A stretch of DNA of 64,000 bases from Salifodinibacter halophilus (GTDB lineage Bacteria; Pseudomonadota; Gammaproteobacteria; Nevskiales; Salinisphaeraceae): assembly GCA_012999515.1 (NCBI GenBank), contig JABEEB010000001.1:1426001-1490000 (forward strand), given 5' to 3'. Below the pieces are notes generated by a model. It was not told where the DNA came from. It saw only the letters and a list, made by a program, of their open reading frames with translations, and did not search any database. Position 1 is the first letter of the stretch. Every line of letters starts with the position of its first letter. A program made the position numbers and the translations under genes. Shown here one piece after another: positions 1-7,853 of the stretch.

Positions 1-523
1 CATAGGAAAGCAGGGCGACCAGTGACGTCCAATGCCAAATATCCATCAGGATCAGCGTCACCCAGGCAGACACCCCGTCGGTCGCGTAGTTGTAGTGGAT
101 ACCGAGGGTATTGTTTACGAAATTCCCCAGTAGGCCGATATCGCTACGGCCGAAGACCTCCCAGATAAAGCCCACAATGTTCCAGGGCACCATCAGCGGC
201 AACGCTAGGAACACCAGGATGAGGCCCGACCAGCGGCCACCACGTGGCATCGTCAGCGACACGGCAATCCCCAGCGGGATCTCGATAGCCAACGTTACAG
301 CGGTAAAAATCGACTGCCGGCCGAGCGCCTTCAGTATGTCGGGATCGTGCATTACATCCACGAAATGCTCCCAACCGACAAACAGATGAGCGGTCGGACT
401 ATAAACCTCTTGGAACGAATAGTTGATGACCGCCATGAACGGGACCAGCGCGTTGAAGAACAACAACAACGCCGCCGGTAATACCAGCAGCCAGGCCCGA
501 TTAGTGTGAAAACGGCTATCCAT
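1..523 (-). CDS. glpP: ABC transporter permease, glycerol/sugar type, 3' part cut by window edge
   Basis: The reading frame is open from an ATG at 523 to the left edge, giving 174 residues. The N-terminus MDSRFHTNRAWLLVLPAALL leads into a first membrane helix, followed by a periplasmic stretch with SFQEVYSPTAHLFVGWEHF and further hydrophobic segments, as in MalF/UgpA-type permeases. The MalF-type EAA loop would lie beyond the edge. Its start overlaps the stop of the upstream ATPase gene by 8 bases, so it is translated as part of the same operon. The order glpR-glpD-ATPase-ATPase-permease matches the glycerol ABC locus (glpRDSTPQUV) described in Rhizobium leguminosarum, where the corresponding gene is glpP; glycerol as substrate is inferred from that order and from glpD. 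The remaining permease and binding-protein genes would lie outside the window. Confidence 0.82.
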   Translation of the reverse strand, partial: MDSRFHTNRAWLLVLPAALLLFFNALVPFMAVINYSFQEVYSPTAHLFVGWEHFVDVMHDPDILKALGRQSIFTAVTLAIEIPLGIAVSLTMPRGGRWSGLILVFLALPLMVPWNIVGFIWEVFGRSDIGLLGNFVNNTLGIHYNYATDGVSAWVTLILMDIWHWTSLVALLSY

Positions 524-1625
524 TGGAGCGCTCCGACTGCTTGGTCACGAGGCGGTTGTCGGCATACAGACAACTCCATTCCGGCGGGAAACGAAAACCC
601 GCCCGCGTCGCGTCGACACTGATCGCGTCGTTGGGCACCCGCGCTTTAACCTCGTGCCCGGCGAGTTGCGCCGTCACGATGCGGAACTGCCCCATGGGCA
701 CGACCCGGTCAATGGTGACCGGCGTCCCTTCATCTTCGGGCACGAGCTCGACGAACTCAGGACGGATCCCCAGCTGGAGATCCTTCGCCTCATGCTGGGC
801 CGCAGCATCCGCAACCTCCGGACTGAGCTCGATACGTTGATCGCCTATGGAAGCGGCCCCCGATGCGATCGTGCAAGGCAAGAAATTCATCCCCGGGCTA
901 CCGATGAAGTAGCCGACGAACGTATGTTCCGGTCGCTCGAACAACTCCTGCGGCGTGCCGACCTGGACCATTTCACCTTCTGACATGACCACGACCTTGT
1001 CAGCGAAAGTCAGCGCTTCGGTCTGATCGTGTGTGACGTAGATCAATGTCTTGTTGAACTCGGCGTGGATTTCTTTGAGCTTACGCCGCAGCTTCCATTT
1101 CTCTTGCGGGTCGATGACCGTCAACGGCTCATCGAAAAGTATGGCCGTCGTATCTTGGCGCACGAGACCACGCCCCATGGAAATCTTCTGCTTTAACTCG
1201 GCCCCCAGATTCGACGCGCGTTTTTTCAGCACGTGTTCCAAATCGAGCATTTCAGCGACGGCGCGCACGCGCTCGGCGATGTGGGCCTTGTTTTCCTTTC
1301 GATTTCTCAGCGGAAACGCCAGATTATCGAAAACCGTCATCGAGTCGTAGAGCACGGGGAATTGGAACACTTGCGCAATGTTGCGCTCTTCCGGCGACAT
1401 CGCCGACACGTCCTGGCCGTCGAAGTAAATCCTGCCTTCCGATGGCGTTAGCAAGCCGGAACAAATGTTGAGCAGCGTGCTCTTGCCACAACCGGACGGG
1501 CCGAGCAGTGCGTAAGCGCCACCGTCATCCCAAGTGAAATCCATGCGTTGCAGCGCATAATCGTCCGACGATTGTGGACTGCCGCCGTAAGAATGGGCGA
1601 CGGCGTCGAACTGGATCTGGGTCAT
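516..1625 (-). CDS. glpT: ABC transporter ATP-binding protein with degenerate signature (GlpT-like)
   Basis: A 369-residue MalK/UgpC-type ATPase with a C-terminal regulatory (TOBE-like) region. Walker A is GPSGCGKST (residues 42-50), the Q-loop Gln is in QVFQFPVLYD, Walker B is AILFDEP with the catalytic Glu at 166, and the switch His is intact in YVTHDQTEA (H199). The ABC signature, normally LSGGQ, reads LGAELKQK (140 onward) and is degenerate. It partners the ATPase encoded just upstream, which has an intact signature but a lost switch residue, so the heterodimer should have one competent site. Its start overlaps the end of that gene by 4 bases. The name follows the rhizobial glycerol transporter and must not be confused with the E. 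coli GlpT permease. Glycerol as substrate is inferred from the locus. Confidence 0.85.
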   Translation of the reverse strand: MTQIQFDAVAHSYGGSPQSSDDYALQRMDFTWDDGGAYALLGPSGCGKSTLLNICSGLLTPSEGRIYFDGQDVSAMSPEERNIAQVFQFPVLYDSMTVFDNLAFPLRNRKENKAHIAERVRAVAEMLDLEHVLKKRASNLGAELKQKISMGRGLVRQDTTAILFDEPLTVIDPQEKWKLRRKLKEIHAEFNKTLIYVTHDQTEALTFADKVVVMSEGEMVQVGTPQELFERPEHTFVGYFIGSPGMNFLPCTIASGAASIGDQRIELSPEVADAAAQHEAKDLQLGIRPEFVELVPEDEGTPVTIDRVVPMGQFRIVTAQLAGHEVKARVPNDAISVDATRAGFRFPPEWSCLYADNRLVTKQSERSNG

Positions 1626-2737
1626 GAAGCCTCCTTCTGGCCGTCTCCATCGGTCGGCGCGCTGGACTCAGGCGAAACCAGGCGCATACCGTCGGTGTCG
1701 AATGCAAACAAGTTATCGGCGCTAAACCCGAATGCGACCGATTCGCCCGCTTCCATGCGAACGACACCGGTTTCGACCGAGACCCAGGGCTGATCGTGAT
1801 AAATGAAATGTATAAACGTTTCGGACCCGGTCACTTCGGTCACGTCAACGTGGGTATCGATGCGTGAGCTGTGGTGTGCCGGGTCATGGATTTCTATATG
1901 CTCCGGCCGTAAACCGAAGGTGTATTGCCCATCGGCGAGTTCGGCCAGATGCGCCGGCACCGCGCCCACATCGTCTTCGCCTAGAAGCACACGTCCGTTG
2001 TCGATACGACCAGTGCCAAAATTCATGGGCGGGTCGGAAAATATCTGGCCAACGTGCGTCGTGGCTGGCGCCGCGTAAACTTCTGGCGCCGGCCCGGCCT
2101 GGACAATGCGCCCTTCGTGCATGGCTATCGTGGTGCCACCGAGGGATAATGCTTCCCACGGATCGGTCGACGCGTAAACCACGATCGAATTGCGGCCCGC
2201 AAATACGCGGGGCAAATCTTCGCGCAGCGCCTCGCGCAGTTTGTAGTCCAGATTGACCAGCGGCTCATCGAGCATGATGAGGTTGGCTTCACGCACCAAC
2301 GCGCGCGCCATCGCCATACGCTGCTGCTGACCACCCGACAACTCGGCCGGCAGCCGATCCAGCAAGCCATCGATGCGAAGTCGCTCCGCTTCCGCACGGA
2401 CACGGCGATCGATCTCGGATTTCTCGACGCGCGCCAGCCGCAACGGCGACGCAATGTTGTCGTAGGTCGTCAACGACGGGTAGTTGACGAACTGCTGATA
2501 AACCATCGCGACATCGCGTTTTTGCACCGCCATGCCGGTCACATCCTGACCGTCGACCAGCACTCGCCCCGCCGAGGGTTTATCGAGCCCCGCCATCAAC
2601 CGCATCAGGCTCGTCTTGCCTGCTAGCGTAAGCCCCAGCAAAACATTGACCGAACCGGTTTCGAGTGTGAGGTCGATCGGCGCGATATGTGTGTCGCGAC
2701 CGACGTGTTTGGCAACTTGTTGTAGCGTCAGCGCCAC
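1622..2737 (-). CDS. glpS: ABC transporter ATP-binding protein with altered switch region (GlpS-like)
   Basis: A 371-residue ATPase, the first transporter gene after glpD with a 17-base gap. Walker A is unusual, GLTLAGKT (35-42). The signature LSGGQQQR (133-140) and Walker B LIMLDEP (E158) are canonical. The H-loop, usually VTHDQTEA, reads YASTDPWEA, so the switch His is replaced by Thr191. Seen against the partner encoded downstream, the defects are complementary: this subunit supplies a good signature to the partner's intact nucleotide site, while its own site faces a degenerate signature. The C-terminal third resembles the TOBE-type regulatory domain of MalK/UgpC. The order in the operon matches rhizobial glpS, hence the symbol. 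Glycerol uptake at the inner membrane is the inferred role. Confidence 0.85.
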   Translation of the reverse strand: MALTLQQVAKHVGRDTHIAPIDLTLETGSVNVLLGLTLAGKTSLMRLMAGLDKPSAGRVLVDGQDVTGMAVQKRDVAMVYQQFVNYPSLTTYDNIASPLRLARVEKSEIDRRVRAEAERLRIDGLLDRLPAELSGGQQQRMAMARALVREANLIMLDEPLVNLDYKLREALREDLPRVFAGRNSIVVYASTDPWEALSLGGTTIAMHEGRIVQAGPAPEVYAAPATTHVGQIFSDPPMNFGTGRIDNGRVLLGEDDVGAVPAHLAELADGQYTFGLRPEHIEIHDPAHHSSRIDTHVDVTEVTGSETFIHFIYHDQPWVSVETGVVRMEAGESVAFGFSADNLFAFDTDGMRLVSPESSAPTDGDGQKEAS

Positions 2738-2754
2738 TTGATAATCTCCTAACG

Positions 2755-4314
2755 TTAAGCGCTCAGGCCGGTACGCGATTCGCCGAGGCCAACCGCTGCG
2801 AGCGCATCGAGCCGCGCAATCCGATGGCCTGCCAGATAGTCATCAACAGCCTGGATCTGGGCATCACTGAGTCGCAAACCGAGCTTGCCGCGACGCCACA
2901 GAATGTCGTCGCTAGTCCGAGCCCATTCGGCGGTAACGAGATAGTCGACCTCGGCCTTATAAAGGTCGGAACCAAAACAACGCCCCAGATCATCGACGCG
3001 CTGAGCATCGCCCAGTATTCGATCCATTCGTGTGCCGTAGTTGCGGGCCAGTCGCCAGACCAGTGACGCCGGAAGTGCGCTGTATCGTTTCTTTTGGGCC
3101 GCAAGATAGCGTGAAAAATCGCCGCGCGGTATATCCCCACCGGGCAGACTTTGGTCGGAACTCCACGCACTGCCCGTTTGACCGATGTGTGGCGTGAGCT
3201 CTTCCAAAGCGTGCTCGGACAGCCGCCTATAAGTAGTCAGCTTGCCGCCAAAAACGGATAACAGCGGAGGCCGATCATGGCCTGCATCGAGATCGAGCAC
3301 GTAGTCGCGCGTGGTCGTCGAGGCATTGCCACTATGGTCGTCATACAGCGGCCGCACGCCCGAATAGGTCCAAACGACGTCATCCGGACAAATCTGGCGC
3401 TCGAAATAGCCGTTGGCGGCCCGGCACAGATAATCAATCTCTTCAGTGCTTGCTTTGGGGTCCCCCGGCGCCTGGTCGTATTCGACATCGGTGGTACCAA
3501 CCAAAGTGAAATCTTGCTCATATGGGATCGCAAACACGATCCGGCCGTCGTCCTGCTGAAAAATGTAAGCGTCGTCGTGCTCAAAAAGCCGTGGCACTAC
3601 GATATGGCTGCCTTTGACCAGACGCACGCCGTTGTTTGTTGGCCGCTCAATGACGTCATTGAACAAACTGGCCACCCAAGGCCCGCTCGCGTTGACAACA
3701 CCGGTGGCCGTTACGCTCGCCGCCCGGTCGTCGCTTTCGAGATCCACAACCCAGTGATCTTTATCCGCTTGCGCGCGCGTGCATCGTGTCCGCGTGACGA
3801 CCGTGGCGCCGCGCTCAGCCGCGTCCTGCGCGTTCAGCGCCACGAGACGTGCATCCTGGACCCAGCAGTCGGAATAGATAAAGCCACGCTTAAAACCCGC
3901 ATTCAATGACACCCCCGCCGGATGCGTCGACAGATTGAGCGCGCCGGAAGCGGGCAGCTTTTCCCGCTTAGCCAGATGGTCGTACAAAAACAAGCCAGCA
4001 CGGATCATCCAGACCGGCCGCTGTGACCGACTGTGCGGTAACACGAAACGCAGCGGCCAGATGATGTGCGGGGCCATCGCGAGCAATCGCTCGCGTTCTT
4101 TCAGCGCTTCCCGCACCAGGCGAAATTCGTAGTTTTCGAGATAGCGTAGGCCGCCGTGTATCAGCTTGGTACTAGCCGATGACGTCTGGCCCGCAAGGTC
4201 ACCCTGCTCGCACAGCAGGACGTTGAGACCACGGCCCGCGGCATCTCGGGCAATACCCGAACCATTGATACCGCCGCCGATGACGACTAGGTCAAAATGT
4301 TGCTTGCTGGACAT
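2755..4314 (-). CDS. glpD: Glycerol-3-phosphate dehydrogenase, FAD-dependent
   Basis: A 519-residue GlpD-family flavoprotein that oxidises sn-glycerol 3-phosphate to DHAP and passes electrons to quinone at the inner membrane. The N-terminal dinucleotide fold is VVIGGGINGSGIARDAAGRG, followed by the family signatures KLIHGGLRYLENYEFRLV and PHIIWPLRFVLPH; the substrate and FAD region continues with GVRPLYDD and GGKLTTYRRL, and the C-terminal DAO_C domain is complete. I place the start at the ATG at 4314 (MSSKQHFDLVVIGGG), which fits E. coli GlpD; the frame stays open to a TTG at 4347. It is the second gene of the glpR-led operon. A paralogue with very similar N-terminal motifs lies at 5591-7156. 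Confidence 0.93.
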   Translation of the reverse strand: MSSKQHFDLVVIGGGINGSGIARDAAGRGLNVLLCEQGDLAGQTSSASTKLIHGGLRYLENYEFRLVREALKERERLLAMAPHIIWPLRFVLPHSRSQRPVWMIRAGLFLYDHLAKREKLPASGALNLSTHPAGVSLNAGFKRGFIYSDCWVQDARLVALNAQDAAERGATVVTRTRCTRAQADKDHWVVDLESDDRAASVTATGVVNASGPWVASLFNDVIERPTNNGVRLVKGSHIVVPRLFEHDDAYIFQQDDGRIVFAIPYEQDFTLVGTTDVEYDQAPGDPKASTEEIDYLCRAANGYFERQICPDDVVWTYSGVRPLYDDHSGNASTTTRDYVLDLDAGHDRPPLLSVFGGKLTTYRRLSEHALEELTPHIGQTGSAWSSDQSLPGGDIPRGDFSRYLAAQKKRYSALPASLVWRLARNYGTRMDRILGDAQRVDDLGRCFGSDLYKAEVDYLVTAEWARTSDDILWRRGKLGLRLSDAQIQAVDDYLAGHRIARLDALAAVGLGESRTGLSA

Positions 4315-4377
4315 CGAGGCGCGCCGATAATTTTCATTTACGATCAAATACCTTGTATTTTGAACATTAGCACGCCT

Positions 4378-4393
4378 ATATGCTTTCGCATAT
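4378..4393. promoter_or_regulatory. Palindrome in the glpR-glpD gap, candidate GlpR operator
   Basis: A perfect inverted repeat, ATATGC-tttc-GCATAT, lies in the 84-base gap between the glpR stop and the glpD start. Known GlpR operators are short inverted repeats near glp promoters, so this is a candidate second operator. It could also be a weak hairpin. It does not share its sequence with the palindrome in front of glpR. Confidence 0.4.
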
Positions 4394-4398
4394 CGACT

Positions 4399-5193
4399 TT
4401 AGTCGGAGTCTTGGACGATATGTAGCTCGACCCCCGAACGTTCGAGTACCGCGCGCAGTTGCTCTGGTGGTGGCGCATCCGTGAAAAAGGCGTCGACATC
4501 AGCCACCGAGCCCGCCCGCACAAGGGCGCCTCGGCCATATTTAGTGCTATCGGCAAGCAGATAAACCTGCCGCGCGTTGGCCATAATCGTACGCAGCACG
4601 CGCACCTCGCGATGGTCGAAATCGTACAGCGTGCCGTCGAAATCAATGCCGGAGATACTCATCAGGGCGTAGTCAACGCGAAAGTTGTCGAAAAAATCGA
4701 CCGCGGACTCGCCGGTAACGCCGGCATCCAAAGACCGCATAACGCCACTGGCCACCATTACGTCCAATTCCTCGTTACCACTTAGTGATACCGCCACCCG
4801 CAAATTGTTGGTAATCAGTCGGAGTCGGCTGCGGCGTGCCAAACAGGCACCGACCTGCTCCATCGTGGTGCCAAGCGTCAGAAAGGCCGACGCTTGATCA
4901 GGCAAGCGCGCGACCACGTCTTCGGCAATCCGCCTTTTGCCATCGACGTTAATGACCTGGCGCATCGCAAGCTCGGTATTTTCGATCGTTGACGGCGGCG
5001 TGGCGCCACCGTGGTGCCGACGCAGGCGGCCGGTTTCGGCCAACGCGTTGATATCGCGACGTACTGTCTGTGTCGTGACGCCGAACTCACGCGCTAATGT
5101 CTCGACCGCGACATAGCCGCTCTCCTGCGCTCGGGCAACAATACGGTCCTGGCGATCGGTCACCTTGGCGATCGGATAGCTTACTCGCTCCAT
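4399..5193 (-). CDS. glpR: DeoR-family transcriptional repressor of the glycerol locus
   Basis: A 264-residue DeoR/GlpR-family regulator. The N-terminal winged helix-turn-helix covers roughly residues 8-62 (RQDRIVARAQESGYVAVETL, then TTQTVRRDINAL and RRHHGGA, the family hallmark). The C-terminal sugar-phosphate-sensing domain has the typical LTLGTTMEQVG and LITNNLRVAVSL segments. I chose the ATG at 5193 because GGGAG lies about 9 bases upstream; the frame extends to 5223 without a better site. It is the first gene of the operon that continues into glpD and the ABC transporter. Glycerol 3-phosphate as inducer is inferred from E. coli and Pseudomonas GlpR. A perfect palindrome 49-64 bases upstream suggests autoregulation. 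Confidence 0.9.
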   Translation of the reverse strand: MERVSYPIAKVTDRQDRIVARAQESGYVAVETLAREFGVTTQTVRRDINALAETGRLRRHHGGATPPSTIENTELAMRQVINVDGKRRIAEDVVARLPDQASAFLTLGTTMEQVGACLARRSRLRLITNNLRVAVSLSGNEELDVMVASGVMRSLDAGVTGESAVDFFDNFRVDYALMSISGIDFDGTLYDFDHREVRVLRTIMANARQVYLLADSTKYGRGALVRAGSVADVDAFFTDAPPPEQLRAVLERSGVELHIVQDSD

Positions 5194-5223
5194 TCGAGAC
5201 TCCCTATGCACGGCCAGAAACAT

Positions 5224-5590
5224 TGGTTTCCACCGAGCCGATTTTCAAAAATGAAAAATATGCCGCCGCATCACTATCGCCGAGAACGGCCACACGGGAA
5301 ACCCGATAGTCGATTTTTCATACGAATGTCGTAGGCGCAATAATCGAACGCCCCTAATAGGGTTGCCGAGCCCGTGGCACACCCCGCGCTCGATAACGAT
5401 CCTGGAGACACCAGCCATTCCGGCGCTCAAGACACATCGCCATCCACACGCAATCGCGACTTGTGCGCGCCAACGCTAGGCAAGCGATCGGCGCCGATGC
5501 AACCGGGTTCAATCAGTTCAGACGGTCAGTCGCAACCAACAACCGAGATTGCACTAAAGCTCGAAGCGCCATCTCGGCGCATGGCACGCC
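5224..5590. other. Intergenic region between the polyol operon and glpR
   Basis: This 367-base stretch separates the end of the GlpD/EryB-like gene from glpR. It must hold the glpR promoter and probably the 3' end of the upstream transcript. Apart from the palindrome at 5242-5257 I see no convincing gene; small frames here are not supported by start sites or recognisable products. No clear intrinsic terminator with a T-run follows the stop at 5591. Confidence 0.5.
5242..5257. promoter_or_regulatory. Palindromic candidate GlpR operator upstream of glpR
   Basis: TTTTCA-aaaa-TGAAAA is a perfect 6-4-6 inverted repeat 49-64 bases upstream of the chosen glpR start. Its size and A/T-rich half-sites fit DeoR/GlpR-type operators, which are often built on TTTCG/TTTTC half-sites. 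No other regulator gene is close, so autoregulation by GlpR is the simplest reading. Confidence 0.5.
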
Positions 5591-7156
5591 TTATCCAGCC
5601 ACTTCCACGCCGACGGCGCTCGCCATCCATGCCCGAAACCGCTCGATTTCCGAAGCTGCCAAATGCAGTCCGAACTTGGTTCGCCGCCAGAGAATGTCAT
5701 CGGCCGAGCGAGCGTATTCGCGCTCGATACACCAGCGCGCTTCGACCTCATAGAACTGACTACCGAAATGCTCACCTAGATCATTAATACTGTGGCAGCC
5801 GGCAAGCATGGCGTCCGTCAATGTACCGTAGCAACGCCCATAGTGCCGTGCGAGCGCTTCGCTCAGCCACGGATAACGTCGACGCAGATCATTGTGGAAA
5901 GTTTCGAAATCCGCGTTCGGGATATCGCCGCCTGGCAGGCAGCAATGAGAGGTCCACGCCGCGCCCATTCGCGGTAAATAGCCAGAGAGGCGTTCGAGCG
6001 CATGTTCGGCCAGCCGACGGTAGGTCGTGATCTTACCGCCATAGACCGACAGAAGCGGCGCTTTGCCCGCACCGTTGTCGCTGATGTCGAACACATAGTC
6101 CCGCGTAACAGCCGATGCATCCTGGTTTTGGTCGTCGTATAACGGGCGCACGCCCGAAAACGTCGAGATAATGTCAGCGCGCGTTTTTTCGTGTTTGAAA
6201 TGGTGGTTGATGACGTTCAGTAGATAATCGATTTCGGCGTCGTCGATTTCGACATCGGCCGGATCACCCTCGATCGGTATATCGGTTGTACCGATCAGTA
6301 ATTTATCGCCTTCGTAAGGATTGACGAAGATGACCCGTTTGTCGGTGTGTTGCAGCAGATAGGAGTGGGTGCCTTCGTAGAACTTGGGCAGCACGATATG
6401 GCTGCCTTTAACCAGGCGAATCGTCGACTGATGCGTCTGCATGGCCTGATTGAGGAGTTGGTCGACCCACGGGCCGGCGGCGTTGACGAATGCATGCGCG
6501 CGGACGATGTGATCGCCCCCGCCATCCTCGCGCGCCAGTGTTATATGCCATTGGTCTCCGACCCGCTCAGCCCCGGTGCAACGCGACTGGGGGAAAAATC
6601 GAACGCCGCGATCAACGGCATCGTTGACGTTGAAAAGCACGAGCCGCGCGTCATCCACCCAGCAATCGGAATATTCAAACCCTTTCTTGAATGTGGGCTT
6701 TAAAGGGTTGCCTTCAGCATGCCGCCGAAAATCGAGACTTCGACTGCCTGGCAAGGAATTGCCGCCCCCCAGATGGTCATACAGAAAAAGACCGGCACGG
6801 ATCATCCAGGCTGGGCGAAGGCTTTTCTCGTGTGGCAACACGAAGCGGGTCGGCCAGATTATGTGTGGCGCCATCCGCAGCAATATTTCACGCTCCTTGA
6901 GCGCTTCATGAACAAGCCGAAACTCGTAGTTTTCAAGATAACGCAGGCCACCGTGGATCAGTTTGCCACTCCGGGATGACGTGCCTTCACCAATATCGCC
7001 TTTTTCACACAGTGCGACCGACAGCCCACGCCCCGCAGCGTCGCGCGCAATGCCGGCGCCATTAACACCGGCGCCCACGACAAGCATGTCGTAAATCGGC
7101 GACGCATCGGTCGCCCCATCGCTTTCCGGAAACATAGACTCCGTGTTGTCGTGCAT
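5591..7156 (-). CDS. GlpD/EryB-like FAD-dependent polyol-phosphate dehydrogenase
   Basis: A 521-residue flavoprotein of the glycerol-3-phosphate dehydrogenase family: MLVVGAGVNGAGIARDAAGR as FAD-binding fold, KLIHGGLRYLENYEFRLVHE, GVRPLYDDQNQ and YGGKITTYRRLAEHA. It is the last gene of an operon that also encodes an EryA-like kinase, a class II aldolase and a SorC regulator, so its substrate is more likely a tetritol or pentitol phosphate than glycerol phosphate. In Brucella, EryB, a member of this family, oxidises erythritol phosphate. Starts at an ATG 9 bases after the aldolase stop. Its N-terminal half is strikingly like the GlpD at 2755-4314, which suggests an old duplication. The exact substrate cannot be read from the sequence. 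Confidence 0.85.
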   Translation of the reverse strand: MHDNTESMFPESDGATDASPIYDMLVVGAGVNGAGIARDAAGRGLSVALCEKGDIGEGTSSRSGKLIHGGLRYLENYEFRLVHEALKEREILLRMAPHIIWPTRFVLPHEKSLRPAWMIRAGLFLYDHLGGGNSLPGSRSLDFRRHAEGNPLKPTFKKGFEYSDCWVDDARLVLFNVNDAVDRGVRFFPQSRCTGAERVGDQWHITLAREDGGGDHIVRAHAFVNAAGPWVDQLLNQAMQTHQSTIRLVKGSHIVLPKFYEGTHSYLLQHTDKRVIFVNPYEGDKLLIGTTDIPIEGDPADVEIDDAEIDYLLNVINHHFKHEKTRADIISTFSGVRPLYDDQNQDASAVTRDYVFDISDNGAGKAPLLSVYGGKITTYRRLAEHALERLSGYLPRMGAAWTSHCCLPGGDIPNADFETFHNDLRRRYPWLSEALARHYGRCYGTLTDAMLAGCHSINDLGEHFGSQFYEVEARWCIEREYARSADDILWRRTKFGLHLAASEIERFRAWMASAVGVEVAG

Positions 7157-7165
7157 CGCTTTTGC

Positions 7166-7819
7166 TTAGCTCGCCTCGCGGTTTGGCTGAGCGCCGTAGG
7201 TCTTGAATTTTTCGAGCACTTCATCGACCTGGTCGCTTGTCAGCAAGCTCGGACCGCCAAGCTGGAGTGACAGCACATATTGCCGGGCTAACGTTTCGAC
7301 CTCGACAGCCAGCCACATCGCTTTTTTCATGGTCGGACCGCAGGCAACCATGCCGTGATTCGCCATCAGGCATGCCGAACGATTTTCGAGAGCAGCCAAA
7401 ACGGCTTCAGATAGCGCCTGTGTACCAAACGTCTGATAATCCGCGCACGGAATGGAATCACCGCCGGCCGCTGCGATCATATAGTGCATCGCCGGGATTT
7501 CCATATGACGAATCGCCAGTGCGGTGCAGTAAGGCGGGTGATTGTGGACCACGGCATTGGCATCCGGCCGTCCCTGCAGGATGGCCATATGGAAACGCCA
7601 TTCGCTCGACGGGTTGAGTTTGCCTTCCGTCGATCCGTCCGGGTGGACGAACACAACGTCGTCGGGTTGCAGCTCGTTGTACGGCACGCCACTCGGCGAT
7701 ATCAGCATGCCGTCGTCGTGGCGGATACTGATGTTGCCGGATGTCCCCTGGTTGAGGCCGTTGTCATTCATCTCGATGCAATGATCGATGACGGTCTGGC
7801 GTTTTTCCTGCTCGTTCAT
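7166..7819 (-). CDS. Class II (FucA/RhaD-type) ketose-phosphate aldolase
   Basis: A 217-residue member of the class II aldolase/adducin family. The zinc ligands appear as VVHNHPPYCTALA and the downstream MANHGMVACG; the phosphate-binding loop is GTSGNISIR, and the catalytic Glu lies in STEGKLNPSSEWRFH. I chose the ATG at 7819 (MNEQEKRQTVIDHC) because GGAG precedes it and it matches the family length; the frame is open to 7942 into the upstream gene's 3' end. The family cleaves ketose 1-phosphates to DHAP plus an aldehyde. In this operon it would cleave the product of the flavoprotein: a pentulose phosphate would give glycolaldehyde, a tetrulose phosphate formaldehyde. It lies between the dehydrogenase gene (34-base gap) and the GlpD-like gene. 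Confidence 0.88.
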   Translation of the reverse strand: MNEQEKRQTVIDHCIEMNDNGLNQGTSGNISIRHDDGMLISPSGVPYNELQPDDVVFVHPDGSTEGKLNPSSEWRFHMAILQGRPDANAVVHNHPPYCTALAIRHMEIPAMHYMIAAAGGDSIPCADYQTFGTQALSEAVLAALENRSACLMANHGMVACGPTMKKAMWLAVEVETLARQYVLSLQLGGPSLLTSDQVDEVLEKFKTYGAQPNREAS

Positions 7820-7853
7820 AGCTTGCTCCGTTGAATGGTGAGTGAAATATCTA

